Positions 36,121 to 50,158 of a DNA stretch of 64,000 bases are shown here, piece after piece (the stretch's first letter is position 1; the number at the start of each line of letters is the position of its first letter). The position numbers and the translations under genes are program-made. Source of the stretch: Nematostella vectensis (taxonomy: Eukaryota; Cnidaria; Anthozoa; Actiniaria; Edwardsiidae); assembly GCF_932526225.1 (NCBI RefSeq), contig NC_064044.1:253001-317000 (forward strand), written 5' to 3'. The notes beneath the pieces are model-generated. The model was given only the letters and a program-made list of their open reading frames with translations, was not told the origin of the DNA and did not search any database.

Positions 36121-38123
36121 AATAGCAGGGGGAAGAGAGGGGCACTCTCTTCATACAATATTGCAGTTGTTACCTATTATTAAATAAGTTTGTAACATGT
36201 CTTTGTTTATTAAGCAAGGTCTATTTCTGAGACAAGCAAACTCAAGTAAGGCTGTTGAAATAACAGGTGAGTGTTAAAAGAAAAACAATTATCTGATTAG
36301 AAAACTACTGTAGATTCCTTTGCACCAAAATAAGAACAAACTTCATTTTGTTTGTTATTTATGAGGAACGAGATGAGCTCTACAAAGCCATAAAGAAATA
36401 TGTATTGCTCATCTAAATTATACAAGTAAATAATAATATTAAAAAAGAACTACTGTAAGTAATTAGAGTGGTTTTCATTAACCCGTGAAACAAAGTGTTA
36501 TAGTTAAACGGTAATAGTTAGTAAAACACAAAAAAGTACAATAGAATCAGATCACCACAAAGTGTAATACGCTAAAGCGTAGTTCACGGTTTAATGAAGG
36601 TTTTGACATTTCAACCTTACATCCACATGAAAGTAATGCCTAATATCGAGTGCCCTACAGTAAGTGTTTTGCAGTCAAGTTGTTTTCTGTTAGTAGGTAC
36701 AAAAATATTCTAAATAATAGTAATCATAGCTATGGTCACCACTTACACATATAGAACTTGTAATGAAAAGAAAGAAACAAAATATATATATATGCAGTCA
36801 AACAACAGAATTGCATGATAACCTTGAATATATTGAATAAAGGACTGCAAAAAAACATCTTTTGTACTAGTTGCTTGAATTGACCCTTGGCTATTTTTAG
36901 CTGAATTCCCCTCCCCCTCTAAAAAAGAAAATAATAATAATAATAGAACAAAACTAAAAAGACAACAAACATAACAGAGACCCCCACCAACAATTTTGAT
37001 TTTTTTTACTTTCCTTTAAAAGTTGAGTGTCATGGTTAAGAGATTTGCAATAGCTCTAGAGCCCTGACACAATGAACTTCAGTGAAATTCTAATACTGAC
37101 TTATGAGCTTTTGGTACATGTGGGAGACTTTAAACAAAACAAAACAAATGACCACAAACTGTCAATTAACATAGTTTTCAATATAATATTGCATATTATT
37201 TAATAAGGTATTCACAGCTTTTAAAAAGTTCAACTGTTTGTTGACACTTAAAAGCCTACAATAATCACTGACTCTAGACATGCGCAGTACTATGCTGCTG
37301 CCCCTTTAAAGTAAAATACACTTTACTTAGTCAGCGTAGACAAAATTGCGGATTTTGTCAATATCCTAATATGAAGATGTCAATATTCTCCCCCGTTACG
37401 TCTTTATTTCTCTTTATTTTATGATTTTTACATGATACCAAAACAGCGTCTTTTTTCTTCGCTAATTTGATGTCATGTACACAATAAAAGAGATGCGCCC
37501 GTGCGCATGGCGAGTCCCCAAGGGACCCAAGACGCCCAAATAGACCTCTATTTTTTGTCATCCACAATCTCGGCGAGCTGTGCGTGGCGTAACCGTATTA
37601 CAGGCCTGGGATCCTGGTTATTGTCCTCCCCATTAATGCGCGGGTTGGGATAACCTTGCAAGAGTGTTGTACAGCATATTCGCTCGGAAATATCGGTGCT
37701 TGGGGCCTTCGGGTTCTTTACAGCCTTCCGTAAAAGCCTTGTGCTGCCATACCGATTGGGTAATCCGTATGTATGGTTTCCGTTTTGTTCTTCAGACCGG
37801 GTTCGATCCCAGGCCAATGGGCTTTTTTTTTTAGTTCGTTTTTTTTTCTTTGTGCTGGACCCCCTTAATCCTGATAGGTTTTGCGCAAAAATAATAAAAA
37901 AAGTGAGTTTGCAAAATAAGCTTGCTAGATTTATTGATTATATGTATTCAATTTGTTCCTAGGAAGTTAACAAAAAACACAAAGCAAAGAGTTTGAGGAA
38001 GTAAACAAGTATGTGAACTTTAATGTTCTATTTGAAGGGGTGCATTTTGTACAGGGAAGCATACATAGAATGCTTAACTGGTGTAGAGGGAAGAGGTAAA
38101 AGTTTATTGAGCATAATTTCAAC
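36121..38123 (+). repeat. macrosatellite unit 19
   Basis: MITE at 36478-36594 has the mutated right end and the private variant GTGTTATAG. From about 36.75 kb it matches unit 25 (AAGTTGAGTG, AATATCCTAAT, TCTCTTTATT). B-box-like motif at 37800-37810. Confidence 0.95.
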
Positions 38124-40132
38124 AATAGCAGGGGGAAGAGAGGGGCACTCTCTTCATACAATATTGCAGTTGTTACCTATTATTAAATAAGTTTGTAACA
38201 TGTCTTTGTTTATTAAGCAAGGTCTATTTCTGAGACAAGCAAACTCAAGTAAGGCTGTTGAAATAACAGGTGAGTGTTAAAAGAAAAACAATTATCTGAT
38301 TAGAAAACTACTGTAGATTCCTTTGCACCAAAATAAGAACAAACTTCATTTTGTTTGTTATTTATGAGGAAGGAGATGAGCTCTACAAAGCCATAAAGAA
38401 ATATGTATTGCTCATCTAAATTATACAAGTAAATGATAATATTAAAAAAAGAACTACTGTAAGTAATTAGAGTGGTTTTCATTAACCGGTGAAACAAAGT
38501 GTGATAGTTAAACGGTAATAGTTAGTAAAACACAAAAAAGAACAATAGAATCAGATCACCACAAAGTGTAATACGCTAAAGCGTAGTTCACGGGTTAATG
38601 AAGGTTTTGACATTTCAACCTTACATCCACATGAAAGTAATGCCTAATATCGAGTGCCCTACAGTAACTGTTTTGCAGTCAAGTTGTTTTCTTTTAGTAG
38701 GTAAAAAATTATTCTAAATAATAGTAATCATAGCTATGGTCACCACTTACACATATAGAACTTGTAATGAAAAGAAAGAAAAAATATATATATATTTATA
38801 TATATGCAGTCAAACAACAGAATTGCATGATAACCTTGAATATATTGAATAAAGGACTGCAAAAAAACATCTTTTGTACTAGTTGCTTGAATTGACCCTT
38901 GGCTATTTTTAGCTGAATTCAACTCCCCCTCTAAAAAAGAAAATAATAATAATAGAACAAAACTAAAAAGAAAACAAACATAACAGAGACTCCCACCAAC
39001 AATTTTGATTTTTTTTACTTTCCTTTAAAAGGGGAGTGTCATGGTTAAGAGATTTGCAATAACTCTAGAGCCCTGATACAATAAACTTCAGTGAAATTCT
39101 AATACTGACTTATGAGCTTTTGGTACATGTGGGAGACTTTAAACAAAACAAAAAAAATGACCACAAACTGTCAATTAACATAGTTTTCAATATAATATTG
39201 CATATTATTTAATAAGGTATTCACAGCTTTTAAAAAGTTAAACTGTTTGTTGACACTTAAAAGCCTACAATAATCACTGACTCCAGACATGCGCAGTACT
39301 ATGCTGCTGCCCCTTTAAAGTAAAATACACTTTACTTAGTCAGCGTAGACAAAATTGCGGGTTTTGTCAATATTCTAATATGAAGATGTCAATATTCTCC
39401 CCCTTACGTCTTTATTTCTATTTATTTTATGATTTTCACATGATACCAAAACAGCGTCGTTTTTCTTCGCTAATTTGATGTCATGTACACAAAAAAAGAG
39501 ATGCGCCCGTGCGCATGGCGAGTCCCCAAGGGACCCAAGACGCCCAAATAGACCTCTATTTTTTGTCATCCACAATCTCGGCGAGCTGTGCGTGGCGTAA
39601 CCGTATTACAGGCCTGGGATCCTGGTTATTGTCCTCCCCATTAATGCGCGGGTTGGGATAACCTTGCAAGAGTGTTGTACAGCATATTCGCTCGGAAATA
39701 TCGGTGCTTGGGGCCTTCGGGTTCTTTACAGCCTTCCGTAAAAGCCTTGTGCTGTCATACCGATTGGGTAATCCGTATGTATGGTTTCCGTTTTGTTCTT
39801 CAGACCGGGTTCGATCCCAGGCCAATGGGCTTTTCTTTTTAGTTCGTTTTTTTTTCTTTGTGCTGGACCCCCTTAATCCTGATAGGTTTTGCGCAAAAAT
39901 AATAAAAAAAAGTGAGTTTGCAAAATAAGCTTGCTAGATTTATTGATTATATGTATTCAATTTGTTCCTAGGAAGTTAACAAAAAACACAAAGCAAAGAG
40001 TTTGAGGAAGTAAACAAGTATGTGAACTTTAATGTTCTATTTGAAGGGGTGCATTTTGTACAGGGAAGCATACATAGAATGCTTAACTGGTGGAGAGGGA
40101 AGAGGTAAAAGTTTATTGAGCATAATTTCAAC
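38124..40132 (+). repeat. macrosatellite unit 20
   Basis: The first half resembles the left-block units 11 and 14 (MITE left end CCGGTGAA at 38482-38598, AGGAAGGAG). The second half is the unit-15 haplotype. It is therefore a recombinant and recurs as unit 26. B-box-like motif at 39808-39818. Confidence 0.95.
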
Positions 40133-42138
40133 AATAGCAGGGGGAAGAGAGGGGCACTCTCTTCATACAATATTGCAGTTGTTACCTATTATTAAATAAG
40201 TTTGTAACATGTCTTTGTTTATTAAGCAAGGTCTATTTCTGAGACAAGCAAACTCAAGTAAGGCTGCTGAAATAACAGGTGAGTGTTAAAAGAAAAACAA
40301 TTATCTGATTAGAAAACTACTGTAGATTCCTTTGCACCAAAATAAGAACAAACTTCATTTTGTTTGTTATTTATGAGGAACAAGATGAGATCTACAAAGC
40401 CATAAAAAAAATGTATTGCTCATCTAAATTATACAAGTAAATAATAATATAAAAAAAGAACAACTGTAAGTAATTAGAGTTGTTTTCATTAACCCGTGAA
40501 ACAAAGTGTGATAGTTAAACGGTAATAGTTAGTAAAACACAAAAAAGTACAATAGAATCAGATCACCACAAAGTGTAATACGCTAAAGCGTAGTTCACGG
40601 TTTAATGAAGGTTTTGACATTTCAACCTTACATCCACATGAAAGTAATGCCTAATATCGAGTGCCCTACAGTAAGTGTTTTGCAGTCAAGTTGTTTTCTG
40701 TTAGTAGGTACAAAAATATTCTAAATAATAGTAATCATAGCTATGGTCACCACTTACACATATAGAACTTGTAATGAAAAGAAAGAAACAAAATATTTAT
40801 ATATATATGCAGTCAAACAACAGAATTGCATTATAACCTTGAATATATTGAATAAAGGACTGCAAAAACACATCTTTTGTACTAGTTGCTTGAATTGACC
40901 CTTGGCTATTTTTAGCTGAATTCCCCTCCCCCTCTAAAAAAGAAAATAATAATAATAATAGAACAAAACTAAAAAGAAAACAAACATAACAGAGACCCCC
41001 ACCAACAATTTTGATTTTTTTTACTTTCCTTTAAAAGGGGAGTGTCATGGTTAAGAGATTTGCAATAGCTCTAGAGCCCTGACACAATGAACTTCAGTGA
41101 AATTCTAATACTGACTTATGAGCTTTTGGTACATGTGTGAGACTTTAAACAAAACAAAACAAATGACCACAAACTGTCAATTAACATAGTTTTCAATATA
41201 ATATTGCATATTATTTAATAAGGTATTTACAGCTTTTAAAAAGTTCAACTGTTTGTTCACACTTAAAAGCCTACAATAATCACTGACTCTAGACATGCGC
41301 AGTACTATGCTGCTGCCCCTTTAAAGTAAAATACACTTTACTTAGTCAGCGTAGACAAAATTGCGGATTTTGTCAATATTCTAATATGAAGATGTCAATA
41401 TTCTCCCCCCTTACGTCTTTATTTCTATTTATTTTATGATTTTCACATGATACCAAAACAGCGTCTTTTTTCTTCGCTAATTTGATGTCATGTACACAAT
41501 AAAAGAGATGCGCCCGTGCGCATGGCGAGTCCCCAAGGGACCCAAGACGCCCAAATAGACCTCTATTTTTTGTCATCCACAATCACGGCGAGCTGTGCGT
41601 GGCGTAACCGTATTACAGGCCTGGGATCCTGGTTATTGTCCTCCCCATTAATGCGCGGGTTGGGATAACCTTGCAAGAGTGTTGTACAGCATATTCGCTC
41701 GGAAATATCGGTGCTTGGGGCCTTCGGGTTCTTTACAGCCTTCCGTAAAAGCCTTGTGCTGCCATACCGATTGGGTAATCCGTATGTATGGTTTCCGTTT
41801 TGTTCTTCAGACCGGGTTCGATCCCAGGCCAATGGGTTTTTTTTTTTAGTTCCTTTTTTTTTCTTTGTGCTGGACCCCCTTAATCCTGATAGGTTTTGCG
41901 CAAAAATAATAAAAAAAGTGAGTTTGCAAACTGAGCTTGCTAGCTTTATTGATTATATGTATTCAATTTGTTCCTAGGAAGTTAACAAAAAACACAAAGC
42001 AAAGAGTTTGAGGAAGTAAACAAGTATGTGAACTTTAATGTTCTATTTGAAGGGGTGCATTTTGTACAGGGAAGCATACATAGAATGCTTAACTGGTGGA
42101 GAGGGAAGAGGTAAAAGTTTATTTAGCATAATTTCAAC
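40133..42138 (+). repeat. macrosatellite unit 21
   Basis: GCTGCTGAAA and GAACAAGATGAGATCT in the first half. MITE at 40489-40605 has the mutated right end. The core has AATCACGG and GGGTTTTTTT after the B box, shared with unit 27. B-box-like motif at 41815-41825. Confidence 0.95.
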
Positions 42139-44146
42139 AATAGCAGGGGGAAGAGAGGGGCACTCTCTTCATACAATATTGCAGTTGTTACCTATTATTA
42201 AAAAAGTTTGTAACATGTCTTTGTTTATTAAGCAAGGTCTATTTCTGAGACAAGCAAACTCAAGTAAGGCTGTTGAAATAACAGGTGAGTGTTAAAAGAA
42301 AAACAATTATCTGATTAGAAAACTACTGTAGATTCCTTTGCACCAAAATAAGAACAAACTTCATTTTGTTTGTTATTTATGAGGAACGAGATGAGCTCTA
42401 CAAAGCCATAAAGAAATATGTATTGCTCATCTAAATTATACAAGTAAATAATAATATTAAAAAAGAACTACTGTAAGTAATTAGAGTGGTTTTCATTAAC
42501 CCGTGAAACAAAGTGTGATAGTTAAACGGTAATAGTTAGTAAAACACAAAAAAGTACAATAGAATCAGATCACCACAAAGTGTAATACGCTAAAGCGTAG
42601 TTCACGGTTTAATGAAGGTTTTGACATTTCAACCTTACATCCACATGAAAGTAATGCCTAATATCGAGTGCCCTACAGTAAGTGTTTTGCAGTCAAGTTG
42701 TTTTCTGTTAGTAGGTACAAAAATATTCTAAATAATAGTAATCATAGCTATGGTCACCACTTACACATATAGAACTTGTAATGAAAAGAAAGAAACAAAA
42801 TATATATATATGCAGTCAAACAACAGAATTGCATGATAACCTTGAATATATTGAATAAAGGACTGCAAAAAAAACATCTTTTGTACTAGTTGCTTGAATT
42901 GACCCTTGGCTATTTTTAGCTGAATTCCCCTCCCCCTCTAAAAAAGAAAATAATAATAATAATAATAGAACAAAACTAAAAAGACAACAAACATAACAGA
43001 GACCCCCACCAACAATTTTGATTTTTTTTACTTTCCTTTAAAAGGGGAGTGTCATGGTTAAGAGATTTGCAATAGCTCTAGAGCCCTGACACAATGAACT
43101 TCAGTGAAATTCTAATACTGACTTATGAGCTTTTGGTACATGTGGGAGACTTTAAACAAAACAAAACAAATGACCATAAACTGTCAATTAACATAGTTTT
43201 CAATATAATATTGCATATTATTTAATAAGGTATTCACAGCTTTTAAAAAGTTCAACTGTTTGTTGACACTTAAAAGCCTACAATAATCACTGACTCTAGA
43301 CATGCGCAGTACTATGCTGCTGCCCCTTTAAAGTAAAATACACTTTACTTAGTCAGCGTAGACAAAATTGCGGATTTTGTCAATATTCTAATATGAAGAT
43401 GTCAATATTCTCCCCCCTTACGTCTTTATTTCTATTTATTTTATGATTTTCACATGATACCAAAACAGCGTCTTTTTTCTTCGCTAATTTGATGTTATGT
43501 ACACAATAAAAGAGATGCGCCCGTGCGCATGGCGAGTCCCCAAGGGACCCAAGACGCCCAAATAGACCTCTATTTTTTGTCATCCACAATCTCGGCGAGC
43601 TGTGCGTGGCGTAACCGTATTACAGGCCTGGGATCCTGGTTATTGTCCTCACCATTAATGCGCGGGTTGGGATAACCTTGCAAGAGTGTTGTACAGCATA
43701 TTCGCTCGGAAATATCGGTGCTTGGGGCCTTCGGGTTCTTTACAGCCTTCCGTAAAAGCCTTGTGCTGCCATACCGATTGGGTAATCCGTATGTATGGTT
43801 TCCGTTTTGTTCTTCAGACCGGGTTCGATCCCAGGCCAATGGGCTTTTTTTTTTAGTTCGTTTTTTTTTCTTTGTGCTGGACCCCCTTAATCCTGATAGG
43901 TTTTGCGCAAAAATAATAAAAAAAAGTGAGTTTGCAAAATAAGCTTGCTAGATTTATTGATTATATGTATTCAATTTGTTCCTAGGAAGTTAACAAAAAA
44001 CACAAAGCAAAGAGTTTAAGGAAGTAAACAAGTATGTGAACTTTAATGTTCTATTTGAAGGGGTGCATTTTGTACAGGGAAGCATACATAGAATGCTTAA
44101 CTGGTGGAGAGGGAAGAGGTAAAAGTTTATTGAGCATAATTTCAAC
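42139..44146 (+). repeat. macrosatellite unit 22
   Basis: A TAA-to-AAA change near 42200-42203, shared with unit 28, opens an 85-codon frame at 42038-42295 that I regard as chance. MITE at 42496-42612 has the mutated right end. B-box-like motif at 43822-43832. Confidence 0.95.
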
Positions 44147-46150
44147 AATAGCAGGGGGAAGAGAGGGGCACTCTCTTCATACAATATTGCAGTTGTTACC
44201 TATTATTAAATAAGTTTGTAACATGTCTTTGTTTATTAAGCAAGGTCTATTTCTGAGACAAGCAAACTCAAGTAAGGCTGTTGAAATAACAGGTGAGTGT
44301 TAAAAGAAAAACAATTATCTGATTAGAAAACTACTGTAGATTCCTTTGCACCAAAATAAGAACAAACTTCATTTTGTTTGTTATTTATGAGGAACGAGAT
44401 GAGCTCTACAAAGCCATAAAGAAATATGTATTGCTCATCTAAATTATACAAGTAAATAATAATATTAAAAAAGAACTACTGTAAGTAATTAGAGTGGTTT
44501 TCATTAACCCGTGAAACAAAGTGTGATAGTTAAACGGTAATAGTTAGTAAAACACAAAAAAGTACAATAGAATCAGATCACCACAAAGTGTAATACGCTA
44601 AAGCGTAGTTCACGGTTTAATGAAGGTTTTGACATTTCAACCTTACATCCACATGAAAGTAATGCCTAATATCGAGTGCCCTACAGTAAGTGTTTTGCAG
44701 TCAAGTTGTTTTCTGTTAGTAGGTACAAAAATATTCTAAATAATAGTAATCATAGCTATGGTCACCACTTACACATATAGAACTTGTAATGAAAAGAAAG
44801 AAACAAAATATATATATATGCAGTCAAACAACAGAATTGCATGATAACCTTGAATATATTGAATAAAGGACTGCAAAAAAACATCTTTTGTACTAGTTGC
44901 TTGAATTGACCCTTGGCTATTTTTAGCTGAATTCCCCTCCCCCTCTAAAAAAGAAAATAATAATAATAATAGAACAAAACTAAAAAGACAACAAACATAA
45001 CAGAGACCCCCACCAACAATTTTGATTTTTTTTACTTTCCTTTAAAAGTTGAGTGTCATGGTTAAGAGATTTGCAATAGCTCTAGAGCCCTGACACAATG
45101 AACTTCAGTGAAATTCTAATACTGACTTATGAGCTTTTGGTACATGTGGGAGACTTTAAACAAAACAAAACAAATGACCACAAACTGTCAATTAACATAG
45201 TTTTCAATATAATATTGCATATTATTTAATAAGGTATTCACAGCTTTTAAAAAGTTCAACTGTTTGTTGACACTTAAAAGCCTACAATAATCACTGACTC
45301 TAGACATGTGCAGTACTATGCTGCTGCCCCTTTAAAGTAAAATACACTTTACTTAGTCAGCGTAGACAAAATTGCGGATTTTGTCAATATCCTAATATGA
45401 AGATGTCAATATTCTCCCCCCTTACGTCTTTATTTCTATTTATTTTATGATTTTTACATGATACCAAAACAGCGTCTTTTTTCTTCGCTAATTTGATGTC
45501 ATGTACACAATAAAAGAGATGCGCCCGTGCGCATGGCGAGTCCCCAAGGGACCCAAGACGCCCAAATAGACCTCTATTTTTTGTCATCCACAATCTCGGC
45601 GAGCTGTGCGTGGCGTAACCGTATTACAGGCCTGGGATCCTGGTTATTGTCCTCCCCATTAATGCGCGGGTTGGGATAACCTTGCAAGAGTGTTGTACAG
45701 CATATTCGCTCGGAAATATCGGTGCTTGGGGCCTTCGGGTTCTTTACAGCCTTCCGTAAAAGCCTTGTGCTGCCATACCGATTGGGTAATCCGTATGTAT
45801 GGTTTCCGTTTTGTTCTTCAGACCGGGTTCGATCCCAGGCCAATGGGCTTTTTTTTTTAGTTCGTTTTTTTTTCTTTGTGCTGGACCCCCTTAATCCTGA
45901 TAGGTTTTGCGCAAAAATAATAAAAAAAAGTGAGTTTGCAAAATAAGCTTGCTAGATTTATTGATTATATGTATTCAATTTGTTCCTAGGAAGTTAACAA
46001 AAAACACAAAGCAAAGAGTTTGAGGAAGTAAACAAGTATGTGAACTTTAATGTTCTATTTGAAGGGGTGCATTTTGTACAGGGAAGCATACATAGAATGC
46101 TTAACTGGTGTAGAGGGAAGAGGTAAAAGTTTATTGAGCATAATTTCAAC
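44147..46150 (+). repeat. macrosatellite unit 23
   Basis: MITE at 44504-44620 has the mutated right end. AAGTTGAGTG and CATGTGCAG (others CATGCGCAG) precede the core. B-box-like motif at 45826-45836. Confidence 0.95.
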
Positions 46151-48155
46151 AATAGCAGGGGGAAGAGAGGGGCACTCTCTTCATACAATATTGCAGTTGT
46201 TACCTATTATTAAATAAGTTTGCAACATGTCTTTGTTTATTAAGCAAGGTCTATTTCTGAGGCAAGCAAACTCAAGTAAGGCTGTTGAAATAACAGGTGA
46301 GTGTTAAAAGAAAAACAATTATCTGATTAGAAAACTACTGTAGATTCCTTTGCACCAAAATAAGAACAAACTTCATTTTGTTTGTTATTTATGAGGAACG
46401 AGATGAGCTCTACAAAGCCATAAAGAAATATGTATTGCTCCTCTAAATTATACAAGTAAATAATAATATTAAAAAAAGAACTACTGTAAGTAATTAGAGT
46501 GGTTTTCATTAACCCGTGAAACAAAGTGTGATAGTTAAACGGTAATAGTTAGTAAAACACAAAAAAGTACAATAGAATCAGATCACCACAAAGTGTAATA
46601 CGCTAAAGCGTAGTTCACGGGTTAATGAAGGTTTTGACATTTCAACCTTACATCCACATGAAAGTAATGCCTAATATCGAGTGCCCTACAGTAAGTGTTT
46701 TGCAGTCAAGTTGTTTTCTGTTAGTAGGTACAAAAATATTCTAAATAATAGTAATCATAGCTATGGTCACCACTTACACATATAGAACTTGTAATGAAAA
46801 GAAAGAAACAAAATATATATATATGCAGTCAAACAACAGAATTGCATGATAACCTTGAATATATTGAATAAAGGACTGCAAAAAAACATCTTTTGTACTA
46901 GTTGCTTGAATTGACCCTTGGCTATTTTTAGCTGAATTCCCCTCCCCCTCTAAAAAAGAAAAAAATAATAATAATAGAACAAAACTAAAAAGACAACAAA
47001 CATAACAGAGACCCCCACCAACAATTTTGATTTTTTTTACTTTCCTTTAAAAGTTGAGTGTCATGGTTAAGAGATTTGCAATAGCTCTAGAGCCCTGACA
47101 CAATGAACTTCAGTGAAATTCTAATACTGACTTATGAGCTTTTGGTACATGTGGGAGACTTTAAACAAAACAAAACAAATGACCACAAAATGTCAATTAA
47201 CATAGTTTTCAATATAATATTGCATATTATTTAATAAGGTATTCACAGCTTTTAAAAAGTTCAACTGTTTGTTGACACTTAAAAGCCTACAATAATCACT
47301 GACTCTAGACATGCGCAGTACTATGCTGCTGCCCCTTTAAAGTAAAATACACTTTACTTAGTCAGCGTAGACAAAATTGCGGATTTTGTCAATATTCTAA
47401 TATGAAGATGTCAATATTCTCCCCCCTTACGTCTTTATTTCTATTTATTTTATGATTTTTACATGATACCAAAACAGCGTCTTTTTTCTTCGGTAATTTG
47501 ATGTCATGTACACAATAAAAGAGATGCGCCCGTGCGCATGGCGAGTCCCCAAGGGACCCAAGACGCCCAAATAGACCTCTATTTTTTGTCATCCACAATC
47601 TCGGCGAGCTGTGCGTGGCGTAACCGTATTACAGGCCTGGGATCCTGGTTATTGTCCTCACCATTAATGCGCGGGTTGGGATAACCTTGCAAGAGTGTTG
47701 TACAGCATATTCGCTCGGAAATATCGGTGCTTGGGGCCTTCGGGTTCTTTACAGCCTTCCGTAAAAGCCTTGTGCTGCCATACCGATTGGGTAATCCGTA
47801 TGTATGGTTTCCGTTTTGTTCTTCAGACCGGGTTCGATCCCAGGCCAATGGGCTTTTTTTTTAGTTCGTTTTTTTTTTTCTTTGTGCTGGACCCCCTTAA
47901 TCCTGATAGGTTTTGCGCAAAAATAATAAAAAAAGTGAGTTTGCAAAATAAGCTTGCTAGCTTTATTGATTATATGTATTCAATTTGTTCCTAGGAAGTT
48001 AACAAAAAACACAAAGCAAAGAGTTTGAGGAAGTAAACAAGTATGTGAACTTTAATGTTCTATTTGAAGGGGTGCATTTTGTACAGGGAAGCATACATAG
48101 AATGCTTAACTGGTGGAGAGGGAAGAGGTAAAAGTTTATTTAGCATAATTTCAAC
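46151..48155 (+). repeat. macrosatellite unit 24
   Basis: GGCAAGC and CTCCTCTAA markers, shared with unit 30. MITE at 46509-46625 is intact at both ends, unusual in this half of the array. TTCGGTAATT and CTCACCATT near the core. B-box-like motif at 47831-47841. Confidence 0.95.
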
Positions 48156-50158
48156 AATAGCAGGGGGAAGAGAGGGGCACTCTCTTCATACAATATTGCA
48201 GTTGTTACCTATTATTAAATAAGTTTGTAACATGTCTTTGTTTATTAAGCAAGGTCTATTTCTGAGACAAGCAAACTCAAGTAAGGCTGTTGAAATAACA
48301 GGTGAGTGTTAAAAGAAAAACAATTATCTGATTAGAAAACTACTGTAGATTCCTTTGCACCAAAATAAGAACAAACTTCATTTTGTTTGTTATTTATGAG
48401 GAACGAGATGAGCTCTACAAAGCCATAAAGAAATATGTATTGCTCATCTAAATTATACAAGTAAATAATAATATTAAAAAAGAACTACTGTAAGTAATTA
48501 GAGTGGTTTTCATTAACCCGTGAAACAAAGCGTGATAGTTAAACGGTAATAGTTAGTAAAACACAAAAAAGTACAATAGAATCAGATCACCACAAAGTGT
48601 AATACGCTAAAGCGTAGTTCACGGTTTAAAAAAGGTTTTGACATTTCAACCTTACATCCACATGAAAGTAATGCCTAATATCGAGTGCCCTACAGTAAGT
48701 GTTTTGCAGTCAAGTTGTTTTCTGTTAGTAGGTACAAAAATATTCTAAATAATAGTAATCATAGATGTGGTCACCACTTACACATATAGAACTTGTAATG
48801 AAAAGAAAGAAACAAAATATATATATATGCAGTCAAACAACAGAATTGCATGATAACCTTGAATATATTGAATAAAGGACTGCAAAAAAACATCTTTTGT
48901 ACTAGTTGCTTGAATTGACCCTTGGCTATTTTTAGCTGAATTCCCCTCCCCCTCTAAAAAAGAAAATAATAATAATAATAGAACAAAACTAAAAAGACAA
49001 CAAACATAACAGAGACCCCCACCAACAATTTTGATTTTTTTTACTTTCCTTTAAAAGTTGAGTGTCATGGTTAAGAGATTTGCAATAGCTCTAGAGCCCT
49101 GACACAATGAACTTCAGTGAAATTCTAATACTGACTTATGAGCTTTTGGTACATGTGGGAGACTTTAAACAAAACAAAACAAATGACCACAAACTGTCAA
49201 TTAACATAGTTTTCAATATAATATTGCATATTATTTAATAAGGTATTCACAGCTTTTAAAAAGTTCAACTGTTTGTTGACACTTAAAAGCCTACAATAAT
49301 CACTGACTCTAGACATGCGCAGTACTATGCTGCTGCCCCTTTAAAGTAAAATACACTTTACTTAGTCAGCGTAGACAAAATTGCGGATTTTGTCAATATC
49401 CTAATATGAAGATGTCAATATTCTCCCCCGTTACGTCTTTATTTCTCTTTATTTTATGATTTTTACATGATACCAAAACAGCGTCTTTTTTCTTCGCTAA
49501 TTTGATGTCATGTACACAATAAAAGAGATGCGCCCGTGCGCATGGCGAGTCCCCAAGGGACCCAAGACGCCCAAATAGACCTCTATTTTTTGTCATCCAC
49601 AATCTCGGCGAGCTGTGCGTGGCGTAACCGTATTACAGGCCTGGGATCCTGGTTATTGTCCTCCCCATTAATGCGCGGGTTGGGATAACCTTGCAAGAGT
49701 GTTGTACAGCATATTCGCTCGGAAATATCGGTGCTTGGGGCCTTCGGGTTCTTTACAGCCTTCCGTAAAAGCCTTGTGCTGCCATACCGATTGGGTAATC
49801 CGTATGTATGGTTTCCGTTTTGTTCTTCAGACCGGGTTCGATCCCAGGCCAATGGGCTTTTTTTTTTAGTTCGTTTTTTTTTCTTTGTGCTGGACCCCCT
49901 TAATCCTGATAGGTTTTGCGCAAAAATAATAAAAAAAGTGAGTTTGCAAAATAAGCTTGCTAGATTTATTGATTATATGTATTCAATTTGTTCCTAGGAA
50001 GTTAACAAAAAACACAAAGCAAAGAGTTTGAGGAAGTAAACAAGTATGTGAACTTTAATGTTCTATTTGAAGGGGTGCATTTTGTACAGGGAAGCATACA
50101 TAGAATGCTTAACTGGTGTAGAGGGAAGAGGTAAAAGTTTATTGAGCATAATTTCAAC
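48156..50158 (+). repeat. macrosatellite unit 25
   Basis: MITE at 48513-48629 has the mutated right end and GCGTGATAG. AGATGTGGTC marks the region where the two copies of the 6-unit repeat meet. B-box-like motif at 49835-49845. Confidence 0.95.
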
